Below are positions 1-6,174 of a stretch of 8,219 nt of DNA, in pieces. A model generated the notes under the pieces. It did not search any database and had not been told where the DNA came from. It worked only from the letters and a program-made list of their open reading frames with translations. Both the position numbers and the translations under genes were made by a program. Within the stretch, counting starts at the first letter, position 1. Every line of letters begins with the position of its first letter. The stretch covers positions 1 through 8,219 of the forward strand of contig NZ_JBLKSS010000061.1 of NCBI RefSeq assembly GCF_047607725.1, in the 5' to 3' direction. Source of the DNA: JBLKSS01 sp047607725 (GTDB lineage Bacteria; Pseudomonadota; Gammaproteobacteria; Enterobacterales; Enterobacteriaceae).

Positions 1-1
1 A

Positions 2-109
2 GCTGACGCGTTACTCGATCGGCTAGTACACCCCAGCTATCGACTGGAACTTAAAGGCGAATCACTACGCAAAGAGCAAGGAGTAGCCAGCACAGGAAAA
101 ATAGACTAA
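2..109 (+). CDS. istB: IstB-like ATP-binding helper of IS21 transposition, C-terminal 35 codons only
   Basis: Frame 2 is open from the window edge to a TAA at 107-109. It reads DALLDRLVHPSYRLELKGES, then LRKEQG and a short variable tail. The stretch L-L-D-R-L-V-H followed by E-L-K-G-E-S-x-R-K is the characteristic C-terminus of IstB, the AAA+ helper that activates the IstA transposase and directs target choice in IS21-family elements. The Walker motifs would lie upstream, outside the window. The peptide is short, so the assignment rests on the motif and on the IS21-like terminal repeat that follows. The gene is partial because of the window edge; nothing here shows it is broken. Confidence 0.75.
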   Translation, partial: ADALLDRLVHPSYRLELKGESLRKEQGVASTGKID

Positions 110-136
110 AACTGAGTCAGAAGATGAGCGAACACG

Positions 137-183
137 TGATCGGATTTCGCCGGAACAGATGATCGGATACGTCGGAATCTGCA
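137..183 (+). repeat. Two-copy 23-bp terminal repeat of the IS21-family element
   Basis: TGATCGGAT plus CGGAA occurs twice in tandem, at 137-159 and 160-183. The copies differ only in the spacer between the two conserved blocks and in the tail. The second copy ends in TCTGCA. Multiple transposase-binding repeats ending in CA are typical of IS21-family termini. I take 183 as the last base of the element. Confidence 0.65.
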
Positions 184-395
184 CACGGTGGCGGGGGATT
201 GTGGATTCGGTATGAACGTACGCACAAGCGGCAATTTCACCCGTGTATCGCTTTACTGAGGCGTTTGCGCACAGCGCGGCACGCCCTCGGCATAACAACG
301 ATAATGCAAGGCCCTGCCTCTGACTCTGACCACACACCCTTATCAATAATAAACCGTGCCTGCACCGCGGGGACGAAACGCTATTGGAGTTTGCT

Positions 396-1478
396 ATGCC
401 CATCGCATTGCTGGCGCTGAGCGCCTTTGCTATCTGCACCACCGAATTTGTCATCATGGGATTATTGCCGGAGGTCGCAGGGGATCTCGCGGTCAGTTTG
501 CCGGACGCCGGCTGGCTCATTAGCGGCTATGCGCTGGGCGTGGCTATCGGCGCGCCGATTATGGCGATATTGACCGCGAGTTTGCCGCGCAAAACCTGTC
601 TGGCGCTGCTGATGATAGCGCGGGTGGTGACGGCTCTTTGCCACGGCGCGTTTTTCGGTATCGGTGCGGTGGTGGCCGCCGGATTGGTGCCCCCCAACCG
701 CGGCGCCTCGGCGGTGGCGCTGATGTTTACCGGTCTGACGCACGCCAACGTGCTCGGCGTCCCCGCCGGGACCTGGTTGGGGCAGCTGTTCGGCTGGCGC
801 GCGACGTTCTGGTGCGTCTCCTTGCTGGGCGCTGCTGGCGCTCCTGGTCAGTCTGCCGGCACAGCGCAACGCCGCGCCGGCCAATCTGGCGCGGGAAATG
901 TCCGCCTTGCGTAACGGGCGGCTGCTGCTATCGCTATTGATGACGGTATTTTTCGCCGCGGCCATGTTTACCTTATTCAGTTATATCGCACCGCTGCTGT
1001 TGCAGGTGACGCACATCAGCGATCGGGGCGTGAGCTGGACGCTGTTTTTGATTGGCGCCGGCTTAACGGTGGGCAATTTGTTGGGGGGACGGCTCGCCGA
1101 TTGGCGGGTGTCGGTGGCGCTTATCCTGAGTTTCGCGCTGATAGCGCTGTTTTCGGTGCTGTTCCGCTGGACCAGCGGCACCCTGTGGCCGACGGAAATT
1201 ACGCTGTTTTTCTGGGCAATGGCGACATTCTGTACCGTGCCGGCGCTGCAATTCAATGTCGTGGCGCACGGCAATGATGCGCCGAATCTGGTGTCGACGC
1301 TGAATATTTCTGCGTTCAACATCGGCAACGCTCTCGGGGCATGGGTGGGTGGCCAGGTCATTGATGCCGGCCTGGGGCTGACCATGGTGCCGCTGGCCGC
1401 CGGCGGGTTAGCGCTGGGAGGATTACTTATCTGCCTGGTGACCTTTTCCCGCCTGCCGCGCCAGCGTAGCGTCCGCGG
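396..1478 (+). pseudogene. YdhP/AraJ-type MFS (DHA1) efflux transporter, broken by in-frame deletion and frameshift
   Basis: This gene would encode an inner-membrane drug or sugar exporter of the major facilitator superfamily, DHA1 branch. The start is ATG 396, with GGAG at 386-389 six bases before it. A TTG at 384 in the same frame is less likely. The N-terminus carries TTEFVIMGLLPEVA and GYALGVAIGAPIMAI, typical of this family. Two lesions are visible. Near 609-617 the protein passes straight from RKTCLALLM to IARVVTALCHG; relatives such as E. coli YdhP have about 20 more residues here, most of transmembrane helix 3. Near 829-831 the frame shifts by one base (one inserted or two lost). The second half continues in frame 1 with LALLVSLPAQRN and FTLFSYIAPLLLQVTHIS, ending near FSRLPRQR. 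That frame then has no stop until 1656, inside antisense lysR, so the natural end may also be lost. The substrate cannot be deduced. Confidence 0.85.
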
Positions 1479-2405
1479 TCAGCGCGTCTGCATCACGCGG
1501 GCAAGTCGACCGGGCACCTCGGCGGCGAAACGCTGCAGGAAGCCGCTGATTTCATTCACCAGCGCGGAGGCCGGCCGGTGTAGCGGACGGATCAGGCTCA
1601 CGGTGAAGGGGACCGCGATACTGAAGGGACGGATGAGCACGCCGCTGGCCGCATAATCCAGCGCCGTTAGCGGATTGACGATCGAAAGCCCGACCCCGGC
1701 GCGCACCATGGCGCAAACCGAAGCGGCGCTATGGGTCTCCACTACCCCTTGTCGTTCCACGCCCGCCTGCTGAAAATGCCTATCCAGCCAGTGCCGGTAG
1801 CTGTCGGTCGCGGAAAGGCTAATGTACGGCAGGGCACGGAAATCCTCCGGCGTTAATAGGGATTTGGCGCCGAGCGGATGGCCGGGCGGCAGCACGCAAA
1901 CTTCATTAAGGGTCATTAGGGTTTCGCGGCGAGTGCCCGCGGGCGCCGTCGGGTTTTCCGTCAGGCCCAAATCAAATCGCTGGGCGGAAAGCCACTCCTC
2001 CAGCAGCGGCGACTCCTGAGGGATAATATTCAGGCTGATTTCCGGGTGTGTGGCGAAGAAAGCGCGGCACACTTCCGGCAGTAGCGACTGGGAAAACACC
2101 GGCAGGCACGCGACAGATAGTTGCGCCTGGCGGTATTCCCGAATAGCGCGCGCCGCGCCGAGGATCCGGTCCATGCCGTAGTACCAGCGCTGTACTTCCT
2201 CGAATAGCCACAACCCTTCATGGGTCGGCTTCAGGCGGCCCTTAATTCTCTCAAACAGCGTCAGCTGCAACAGCTGTTCCAGCCGCGCCAGCTCACGGCT
2301 CACGGTAGGCTGGGACGTGTGGAGCAGTCCCGCCGCCTCGGTCAGATTCCCCGTGGTCATGACCGCGTGAAAAATATCGATCTGCCGTGAGCTTACCGCC
2401 GCCAT
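1479..2405 (-). CDS. lysR: LysR, transcriptional activator of lysA
   Basis: This is a LysR-type regulator of 308 residues; E. coli LysR has 311. In E. coli it activates lysA when diaminopimelate accumulates and represses itself. The frame is open upstream to 2528, but I place the start at the ATG of 2405-2403. There the protein begins MAAVSSRQIDIFHAV, matching the family, and GAGG lies six bases upstream. The N-terminal winged helix-turn-helix spans about residues 1-60 (LTEAAGLLHTSQPTVSRELA is the HTH core), followed by a linker helix. The effector domain fills about residues 90-300, with LSVACLPVFSQSLLPE and VETHSAASVCAMVRAGVG. It is divergent from lysA with 140 bases between, the usual arrangement. 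Its TGA at 1479-1481 abuts the end of the broken transporter, and the transporter frame runs antisense through its last 178 bases. No lesion is visible. Confidence 0.95.
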   Translation of the reverse strand: MAAVSSRQIDIFHAVMTTGNLTEAAGLLHTSQPTVSRELARLEQLLQLTLFERIKGRLKPTHEGLWLFEEVQRWYYGMDRILGAARAIREYRQAQLSVACLPVFSQSLLPEVCRAFFATHPEISLNIIPQESPLLEEWLSAQRFDLGLTENPTAPAGTRRETLMTLNEVCVLPPGHPLGAKSLLTPEDFRALPYISLSATDSYRHWLDRHFQQAGVERQGVVETHSAASVCAMVRAGVGLSIVNPLTALDYAASGVLIRPFSIAVPFTVSLIRPLHRPASALVNEISGFLQRFAAEVPGRLARVMQTR

Positions 2406-2545
2406 CTTCCGCCTCATCTTAAAATCAATATCATAAATGAATAGATAGAGATAAAAAAGATATTTTATTAATAGGCGCCGATGCATTACAAAGAAGAGTT
2501 CACGCCGGCGCTGCCGGGACCGACCCATCGCCTACGAGGACCACC
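2406..2545. promoter_or_regulatory. Divergent lysR-lysA control region
   Basis: This 140-base gap separates the divergent lysR and lysA starts and should hold both promoters and the LysR site. Its middle (2420-2475) is strongly AT-rich. TCATAAATGAATA at 2431-2443 has the T-N11-A form of LysR-family sites, with a small dyad TCAT-AA-ATGA. A second dyad pairs ATAAAA (2451-2456) with TTTTAT (2463-2468). A possible lysR -10 box reads TATGAT on the minus strand (2430-2435). For lysA, TATTTT (2461-2466) or TATTAA (2466-2471) could be a -10, with no good -35, as expected for an activated promoter. The lysA leader has a small CCGGC/GCCGG hairpin (2505-2517). The function follows from the known E. coli system; the exact sites are inference. 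Confidence 0.6.
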
Positions 2546-3814
2546 ATGCCGCACGATATTTACACCACGGAACGCGCCCTGAACGCCGTTAATTTATTGC
2601 CGTTGCATCAGCAGTATGGCGGCCCGGTCTGGGTGTATGAAGCGGAAACCATCAGCGTGCGCATTGCGCAACTACGCCGTTTCGATACCGTCCGTTTCGC
2701 CCAGAAAGCCTGCTCCAATATCCATCTGCTGCGCCTGATGCGCAGCCAAGGCGTCAAGGTGGACTCGGTGTCGCTCGGGGAGATTGAACGCGCGCTACTG
2801 GCCGGTTTTCCGCCGGGCACCGCCAGCCATGACATTGTTTTTACCGCCGATTTGCTGGATGAACCAACGCTGGCGCGGGTCGTTGAGCTCGGCATCCCGG
2901 TCAACGCCGGCTCGGCGGATATGCTGGCGCAGCTTGGCGCCCGCTCGCCGGGGCACGGCGTCTGGCTGCGGGTCAATCCCGGTTTTGGCCATGGCCACAG
3001 CCAAAAAACCAATACCGGCGGGGAAAACAGCAAACACGGTATTTGGCATGAAGATTTGCCGCAGGCCGGGGCGCTTATCCGTCGCTACGGCCTGCGGCTT
3101 ATCGGCATACATATGCACATCGGTTCGGGCGTGGATTACGCCCATCTCGCGCAGGTCTGCGACGCCATGGTGCAGCAGGTCATCGCCAGCGGACTGGATC
3201 TCGCGGCCATTTCCGCGGGCGGCGGGTTATCGGTACCCTATCGTTCGGGCGAAGAGGCGATTGATACCGATCACTACTTTAGCCTGTGGGATGCCGCCCG
3301 CCGGCGGATTAGCGCGCATCTTGGGCATCCGGTGACGCTTGAAATTGAACCTGGCCGTTTTTTGGTGGCGGAAGCGGGCGTGCTGGTGGCGCAGGTCAGG
3401 GCGGTCAAAGATATGGGCAGCCGCCACTTCGTGCTGGTGGACGCCGGGTTTAACGATTTAATGCGCCCGGCGATGTACGGCAGCTATCACGCTATCTCGC
3501 TGCTGCCGGCGGACGGTCGCGATCGCGGCGCGCAATCGCTGCGCGATACCGTGGTGGGGGGACCGCTTTGTGAGTCCGGCGATGTCTTTACCCAAACCGC
3601 CGGCGGCGGCGTCACATCGCGCCGTTTGCCGCCGGCCCAGGTGGGGGACTATCTGGTCTTTCACGATACCGGCGCCTATGGCGCGACCATGTCCTCGAAC
3701 TACAACAGCCGCCCACTACTGCCAGAGGTCTTGTTTGAACGGGGCCAGACACGGCAAATTCGCCGCCGACAGCCGCTGCAAGCGCTATTTGACCTGGAAA
3801 TATCATTGACCTGA
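2546..3814 (+). CDS. lysA: Diaminopimelate decarboxylase LysA
   Basis: LysA decarboxylates meso-diaminopimelate to L-lysine and CO2, the last step of lysine synthesis, in the cytosol with pyridoxal phosphate (PLP). The protein has 422 residues, a normal length. ATG 2546 is supported by GAGGA at 2536-2540 five bases before it and by the family-typical start MPHDIY. The PLP lysine is K54 in RFAQKACSN. The alanine-racemase-like barrel continues through VNPGFGHGHSQKTNTGGENS (residues 143-162), HIGSG (191-195), the phosphate-binding GGG (225-227) and EPGR (268-271). The C-terminal beta domain carries the active-site cysteine of CESGD (342-346) and HDTGAYGATMSSNYNSRP (373-390). All these residues are present and the frame is unbroken, so the enzyme is probably functional. 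It is transcribed divergently from its activator lysR. It ends with TGA and no downstream partner gene on this strand. Confidence 0.97.
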   Translation: MPHDIYTTERALNAVNLLPLHQQYGGPVWVYEAETISVRIAQLRRFDTVRFAQKACSNIHLLRLMRSQGVKVDSVSLGEIERALLAGFPPGTASHDIVFTADLLDEPTLARVVELGIPVNAGSADMLAQLGARSPGHGVWLRVNPGFGHGHSQKTNTGGENSKHGIWHEDLPQAGALIRRYGLRLIGIHMHIGSGVDYAHLAQVCDAMVQQVIASGLDLAAISAGGGLSVPYRSGEEAIDTDHYFSLWDAARRRISAHLGHPVTLEIEPGRFLVAEAGVLVAQVRAVKDMGSRHFVLVDAGFNDLMRPAMYGSYHAISLLPADGRDRGAQSLRDTVVGGPLCESGDVFTQTAGGGVTSRRLPPAQVGDYLVFHDTGAYGATMSSNYNSRPLLPEVLFERGQTRQIRRRQPLQALFDLEISLT

Positions 3815-3974
3815 AAGAGGCGCTGGGGGTCAGCTTCCTCCCCGCTGCGTGCGGCGGGTATCACCGGCGCGATGAAGCTGGCAATGCCGTCCAAGCGTTG
3901 CGGGGGTGCTCAGGTAAGGCGATACTCACCGGTGCGCTGCCACTGCCAAACACAAGGGGGCTGCTAGACGATGC
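3815..3974. other. Spacer between lysA and the phosphatase pseudogene; no gene recognised
   Basis: These 160 bases separate the convergent ends of lysA and the phosphatase remnant. A short GC-rich dyad, CCCGC...GCGGG near 3840-3858, is not followed by a T-run, so I do not call a terminator. Open frames cross the stretch on both strands, but none matches a family I know and none has a ribosome binding site. Confidence 0.5.
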
Positions 3975-4633
3975 TCATGGCGAAAGATTTAGCTCCAGCG
4001 CAATGTCATCGCCCTCGAGCCCGATGAAGCGAATTTGCCGCCAGTCGCGAATGTGGCCACGAATGCGGGTGCCGGGCTGCGGCGCACCGCCAACCTGGAT
4101 GACGCTGCAGCCTGCCGCCAGCGCGCTGTGGATGTCGGCGGGCGCATCTTCAAACACCAGGCAGTCGCTGGCCGCAATGCCGAGTAATTTCGCGCCCAGC
4201 CAATAGGGATCCGCATCGGGTTTACCGCGGGTCACCTCATTGGCGCCCACCATCAGCGCGGGCAACGGCAGTCGGCAGCATGTCATCCTTGCCTAGCTAC
4301 CCGCTGGCTGGCGGGAGTCACCACGGCCCAGGGGACATCGCCGAGCGAACTGAGGAAGCGGCCGGCGCCCGGGATTTCCCGCGCTTTGCCGCTAAATTCA
4401 ATCTCCAGACCGTCAAGCACCGCGGCCTGTTCTTCCAACGGTAAATGGGGGGCGACCCGATGGATGACATCACGCGAACGAACCCCATGACAAATGCTCA
4501 GTACCTGCTGGGGCGCAATATGATTGATACGACACCAGTGACGCCAGATAAATTCAACCTGATGCGTGGAGTGGACTAATGTTCCGTCTATGTCAAACAG
4601 CAAAGCTTTAGATTTAATTAATTTCATTATCAT
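3975..4633 (-). pseudogene. HAD-superfamily (subfamily IA) sugar-phosphatase-like gene, frameshifted
   Basis: Two adjacent minus-strand frames make up one HAD phosphatase of about 215-220 residues, similar in pattern to E. coli HxpA/YfbT hexitol and sugar phosphatase. The first frame (4633-4283) holds motif I, LLFDIDGTLV, with nucleophile D14 and acid-base D16. It then has the cap domain and motif II, WAVVTPAS with T106, and stops at TGA 4283-4285 just after RVARQG. The second frame, open from 4286 to 3975, begins in the expected next segment (LPLPALMVGANEVTRGKPDA). It holds motif III, the lysine of RGKP, and motif IV, VFEDAPADI. One indel close to 4284-4300 therefore separates two halves that each keep their catalytic residues. 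The start is ATG 4633 or ATG 4627 (MKLIKSK); neither has a strong ribosome site. The exact substrate cannot be told from sequence. Confidence 0.85.
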
Positions 4634-4847
4634 TCTTTAATTATCTCATCGCTGGTTGGGAAGGGTGATAGCCAAACTATGACTTCCGCTGGTTTTTTCC
4701 CGGCGGAAGACCTGTATGGCCTGAATCGGTAGTAAGCGCCCCGTGGAGGACGTCTTGAATTATTGGTGGGTTTGTTGTATGGCCCGGTAAGAATATGTTC
4801 CACTACGATGCCTAGTGAACCCGCATCCTATAAGGGACGGCTGTCAG
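4634..4847. other. Host spacer left of the Mu-like prophage; no gene recognised
   Basis: This stretch lies between the start of the phosphatase remnant and the likely prophage left end. I find no frame with a recognisable product. It should contain the former promoter of the minus-strand phosphatase gene. A long hairpin (4683-4709, listed separately) is its only clear structure. Confidence 0.5.
4683..4709. repeat. 10-bp inverted repeat with T-rich loop
   Basis: CTTCCGCTGG (4683-4692) pairs with CCGGCGGAAG (4700-4709) over ten positions, including one T-G wobble, around a seven-base loop TTTTTTC. The hairpin is stable, but no T-run follows it on either strand, so it is not a standard intrinsic terminator. 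It sits upstream of the phosphatase remnant and left of the prophage; its role is unknown. Confidence 0.6.
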
Positions 4848-4862
4848 TGTGGGGACTTACCT

Positions 4863-5052
4863 AAAGTGATCCAATAGGTATAAACGGGAATATCCGGGAA
4901 TTCGCGGGATCTGGTGGGATAAAGACTAACTAAATCAGGGATTAATTCTTGACTTGGCGTAAATTTAATCAATTTGGAAGCAGAACTGCAAAGTGATCCA
5001 CTTGATAGCTAGAAGATAAAATTAAGCAAACAAATTGATCCATGTAAAATCG
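4863..5052. promoter_or_regulatory. Three candidate transposase-binding boxes (L1-L2-L3-like) of the prophage left end
   Basis: AAAGTGATCCA occurs at 4863-4873 and 4990-5000, and AAATTGATCCA at 5032-5042. In phage Mu, MuA binds three left-end sites: L1 at the tip, L2 about 105 bp inside and L3 about 43 bp further. Here the spacings are 127 and 42 bp, a close parallel. The core resembles the TTGATTCA of Mu L1, and the second box continues CTTGA as Mu L1 does. The c gene stop lies about 120 bp beyond the third box, as in Mu. The repeats and spacings are seen directly; binding by this transposase is inference. Confidence 0.6.
4881..4920 (+). repeat. Four 10-bp-phased repeats with core (C/T)GGGA(A/T)
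   Basis: Four consecutive decamers share one pattern: a T or C, three free bases, then CGGGAA, CGGGAA, CGGGAT and TGGGAT. The G-runs start at 4886, 4896, 4906 and 4916, exactly one helical turn apart. The array lies between the first and second candidate transposase boxes. I know no such array in Mu; its purpose is unknown. Confidence 0.65.
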
Positions 5053-5173
5053 TCTCAAGCGATCTTCAAAAGACATTCAAACTATCTTTAACGTAAATTC
5101 TTTTTCTGTTCCTTTTGATGGTTCTCGTACTATTTTCTTTTGTTACGTTCGTTCTGCTAGCCAATGGATGGTA

Positions 5174-5755
5174 TCAGCCAGCTTCTTTTTTATACTGAGT
5201 AACAGTCTGATTTATCGCATCTGGATTATCCCCCTCATCAATTTCATACCTTTGCAAAATCTCTCTGCGTTGTTCCGCAGTCAGCTTATCTAGTATCTTG
5301 GCTGTATTAATCGAAGACTGAGATAACTGATCGCCAGAAGACGCTGATTGATTTGAGCGAAAAATTTCTCTGCTCTCTGCTGTGTTTTCGTTCTTCAACG
5401 CGATGCTTGGCATTAAAGCATACAAACCTCCTTTCTTAAATATATCAATAACTTGTGTTTTTTCTTCTTTGTTCATTAGATGAAATATGCTAGTCCAGAT
5501 TAATTCAAATTCATGCTGCTCTGATCTATTAGATTCTTTTAATTCATTATGTAACGAAAGGGAATTCAAAACATTCTCACGGGTTGGTGTGGGTATACTA
5601 TATACGTTGTACTCATATGATACGCCCTTGACCCCTTTAATCTGCCTAAACTCCCATTCTTCAGTTTTAGCTTTCCTAGAGACACTATTAGGAGAGCTGG
5701 GTAATCCTCCAAGACCAGCTAATTCCTTGGCTGTAAACCACGCTTTTTCTGTCAT
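5174..5755 (-). CDS. c: Mu-type c repressor (immunity repressor)
   Basis: This 193-residue protein would hold the prophage silent by binding operators upstream of ner and A; Mu repressor has 196 residues. The frame opens at 5812, but ATG 5755-5753 (MTEKAWFTAKEL) is chosen because GAGG lies six bases upstream and homology starts there. Residues 1-60 are the winged-helix domain shared with the transposase N-terminus: WFTAKELAGLGGLPSSPNSV, then GVKGVSYEY. Two blocks match Mu repressor: FKKGGLYALMPS (106-117; Mu LSKGGLLALMPL) and AEQRREILQRYEI (160-172; Mu PEEKRKEILSKYGI). It ends KKEAG where Mu repressor ends KKAV, a tail involved in ClpXP turnover. Base composition is AT-rich, like ner and unlike lysA. 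No lesion is visible. It is divergent from ner, with 191 bases between. Confidence 0.88.
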   Translation of the reverse strand: MTEKAWFTAKELAGLGGLPSSPNSVSRKAKTEEWEFRQIKGVKGVSYEYNVYSIPTPTRENVLNSLSLHNELKESNRSEQHEFELIWTSIFHLMNKEEKTQVIDIFKKGGLYALMPSIALKNENTAESREIFRSNQSASSGDQLSQSSINTAKILDKLTAEQRREILQRYEIDEGDNPDAINQTVTQYKKEAG

Positions 5756-5782
5756 GAAAGCCCTCATTTTTAATGACATTGA

Positions 5783-5847
5783 TGTATTTAAAAATAAAAC
5801 AATAAAAATCAAGTGTTTATGTCAAATTTTTAGTATTTTTAAATACA
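5783..5847. repeat. Perfect 14-bp inverted repeat, candidate repressor operator pair
   Basis: TGTATTTAAAAATA at 5783-5796 is the exact reverse complement of TATTTTTAAATACA at 5834-5847, with 37 bases between. The second arm ends five bases before the rightward -35 box, and the interval covers the proposed leftward promoter. A protein bound at both arms could control both promoters. The repeat is seen directly; the operator role is inferred from position in a Mu-type layout. Confidence 0.65.
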
Positions 5848-5851
5848 GTTA

Positions 5852-5880
5852 TTGAATTCACAAGGTATTCACTGTAGAGT
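5852..5880 (+). promoter_or_regulatory. Candidate early lytic promoter for ner and A
   Basis: TTGAAT (5852-5857) and TAGAGT (5875-5880) are separated by 17 bases and lie about 70 bases upstream of the ner start, the place of Mu Pe. The -35 matches the sigma-70 consensus in four of six bases (TTGAcA) and the spacing is ideal. Transcription would begin near 5887. Confidence 0.5.
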
Positions 5881-5884
5881 TCAC
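5857..5884 (+). repeat. Three TTCAC direct repeats over the early promoter
   Basis: TTCAC occurs at 5857-5861, 5868-5872 and 5880-5884, with starts 11 and 12 bases apart, about one helical turn. The copies overlap the -35, the spacer and the start region of the early promoter, where a repressor would act. They may be half-sites for c repressor or Ner. Confidence 0.45.
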
Positions 5885-5890
5885 TGCGTA

Positions 5891-5913
5891 ACCTCAAGGC
5901 TAACTACTGAGGT
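5891..5913 (+). repeat. ACCTCA/TGAGGT dyad upstream of ner
   Basis: ACCTCA (5891-5896) pairs perfectly with TGAGGT (5908-5913) across 11 bases. It lies just downstream of the early promoter, so it could be a Ner operator or a leader hairpin. Mu Ner binds an inverted repeat in this interval, which favours the operator reading; this is inference. Confidence 0.4.
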
Positions 5914-5946
5914 AGCACGTAAGGTAATTCTTTAGGATCTCATTTT

Positions 5947-6174
5947 ATGAATAGAAAGAAAAGATGCATCGATTGGCATAGAGCTGACATTGTTGCGGAA
6001 CTAAAAAAAAGGAATACATCACTAGCAGCTTTAGGCCGTGCTAACGGCCTCTCATCGTTTACGCTAAAAAATGCGCTAGATAAGCCATATAAAAATGCAG
6101 AAATAATAATTTAAGATGCAATTTGTTTGACGCCTGAAGACATCTGGCCTTCTCGTTATCAGAAGAGGGCGTGA
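5947..6174 (+). pseudogene. ner: Mu-type Ner (early negative regulator), nonsense codon 56
   Basis: Ner is a small DNA-binding protein that turns down early transcription and the c promoter in the Mu lytic cycle. From ATG 5947 to TGA 6172-6174 there are 75 codons, the length of Mu Ner. The sequence matches it through DWHRADIVAELKKR and SLAALGRANGLSSFTLKNAL, which is the helix-turn-helix. After an internal stop, the same frame continues DAICLTPEDIWPSRYQ; Mu Ner ends EVIWPSRYQAGE. The only lesion is TAA at codon 56 (6112-6114), where Mu has an alanine. The truncated 55-residue product keeps the helix-turn-helix but loses the conserved IWPSRY helix. AGGA at 5934-5937 could serve as ribosome site. 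The true stop overlaps the A start by one base (TGATG), so the two genes were once coupled or nearly so. Confidence 0.88.

Larger units (their letters stand above)
1..183 (+). mobile_element. Right-hand remnant or end of an IS21-family insertion sequence
   Basis: The first 183 bases combine the 3' end of an istB-like reading frame with a terminal repeat region ending in GCA. IS21-family elements carry istA (transposase) and istB (ATP-binding helper) in one orientation. They have repeated sequences inside their ends and finish in a CA dinucleotide. All three traits visible at this end fit. The window starts inside the element, so I cannot say whether the copy is complete or see its target duplication. 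The boundary at 183 is inferred from the repeat pattern, with an uncertainty of a few bases. Confidence 0.75.
5756..5946. promoter_or_regulatory. AT-rich repressor-operator and early-promoter region between c and ner
   Basis: In Mu-like phages the interval between c and ner carries the lytic promoter, the repressor promoter and the repressor and Ner operators. This 191-base gap is very AT-rich. It holds a 14-bp inverted repeat, a good rightward promoter, repeated TTCAC boxes and a 6-bp dyad, each listed separately. The ribosome site of c (GAGG on the minus strand) is at the left edge. That of ner (AGGA, 5934-5937, nine bases before its ATG) is at the right. Possible leftward c promoter elements are TTGACA (complement of 5820-5825) and TATTGT (complement of 5799-5804). 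Their 15-base spacing is short, so I hold this weakly. Confidence 0.6.

Noticed and set aside
199..420. Plus-strand frame of 73 codons ahead of the transporter
   Set aside because: It is low in recognisable content, overlaps the transporter start and matches no family. The 184-395 gap is best left as non-coding or decayed.
65..520. Minus-strand frame of 151 codons across the IS end and the transporter start
   Set aside because: It overlaps the istB end, the IS terminal repeat and the well-supported transporter N-terminus. It has no recognisable domain and no ribosome site.
462..965. Long minus-strand frame opposite the transporter
   Set aside because: Arginine- and alanine-rich shadow of GC-rich coding DNA; the plus strand encodes a clear MFS protein here.
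2406..2528. N-terminal extension of lysR to an ATG at 2528
   Set aside because: The extra residues are an AT-rich, low-complexity stretch lying in the promoter region. GAGG before ATG 2405 and the family-typical MAAV start decide against it.
3898..4206. Plus-strand frame of 102 codons opposite the phosphatase
   Set aside because: It is antisense to a clear HAD C-terminal half with catalytic motifs, and has no ribosome site or known domain.
4683..4709. Intrinsic terminator
   Set aside because: The hairpin is strong but no T-run follows on either strand; the Ts lie in its loop.
5053..5173. In-frame continuation after the c repressor stop
   Set aside because: About 35 codons stay open past the TGA, but Mu repressor also ends at this point (KKAV versus KKEAG). 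I see no sign of a lost domain.
5756..5812. 19-residue N-terminal extension of the c repressor
   Set aside because: It runs through the proposed c promoter and operator arm, and homology and GAGG spacing both favour ATG 5755.
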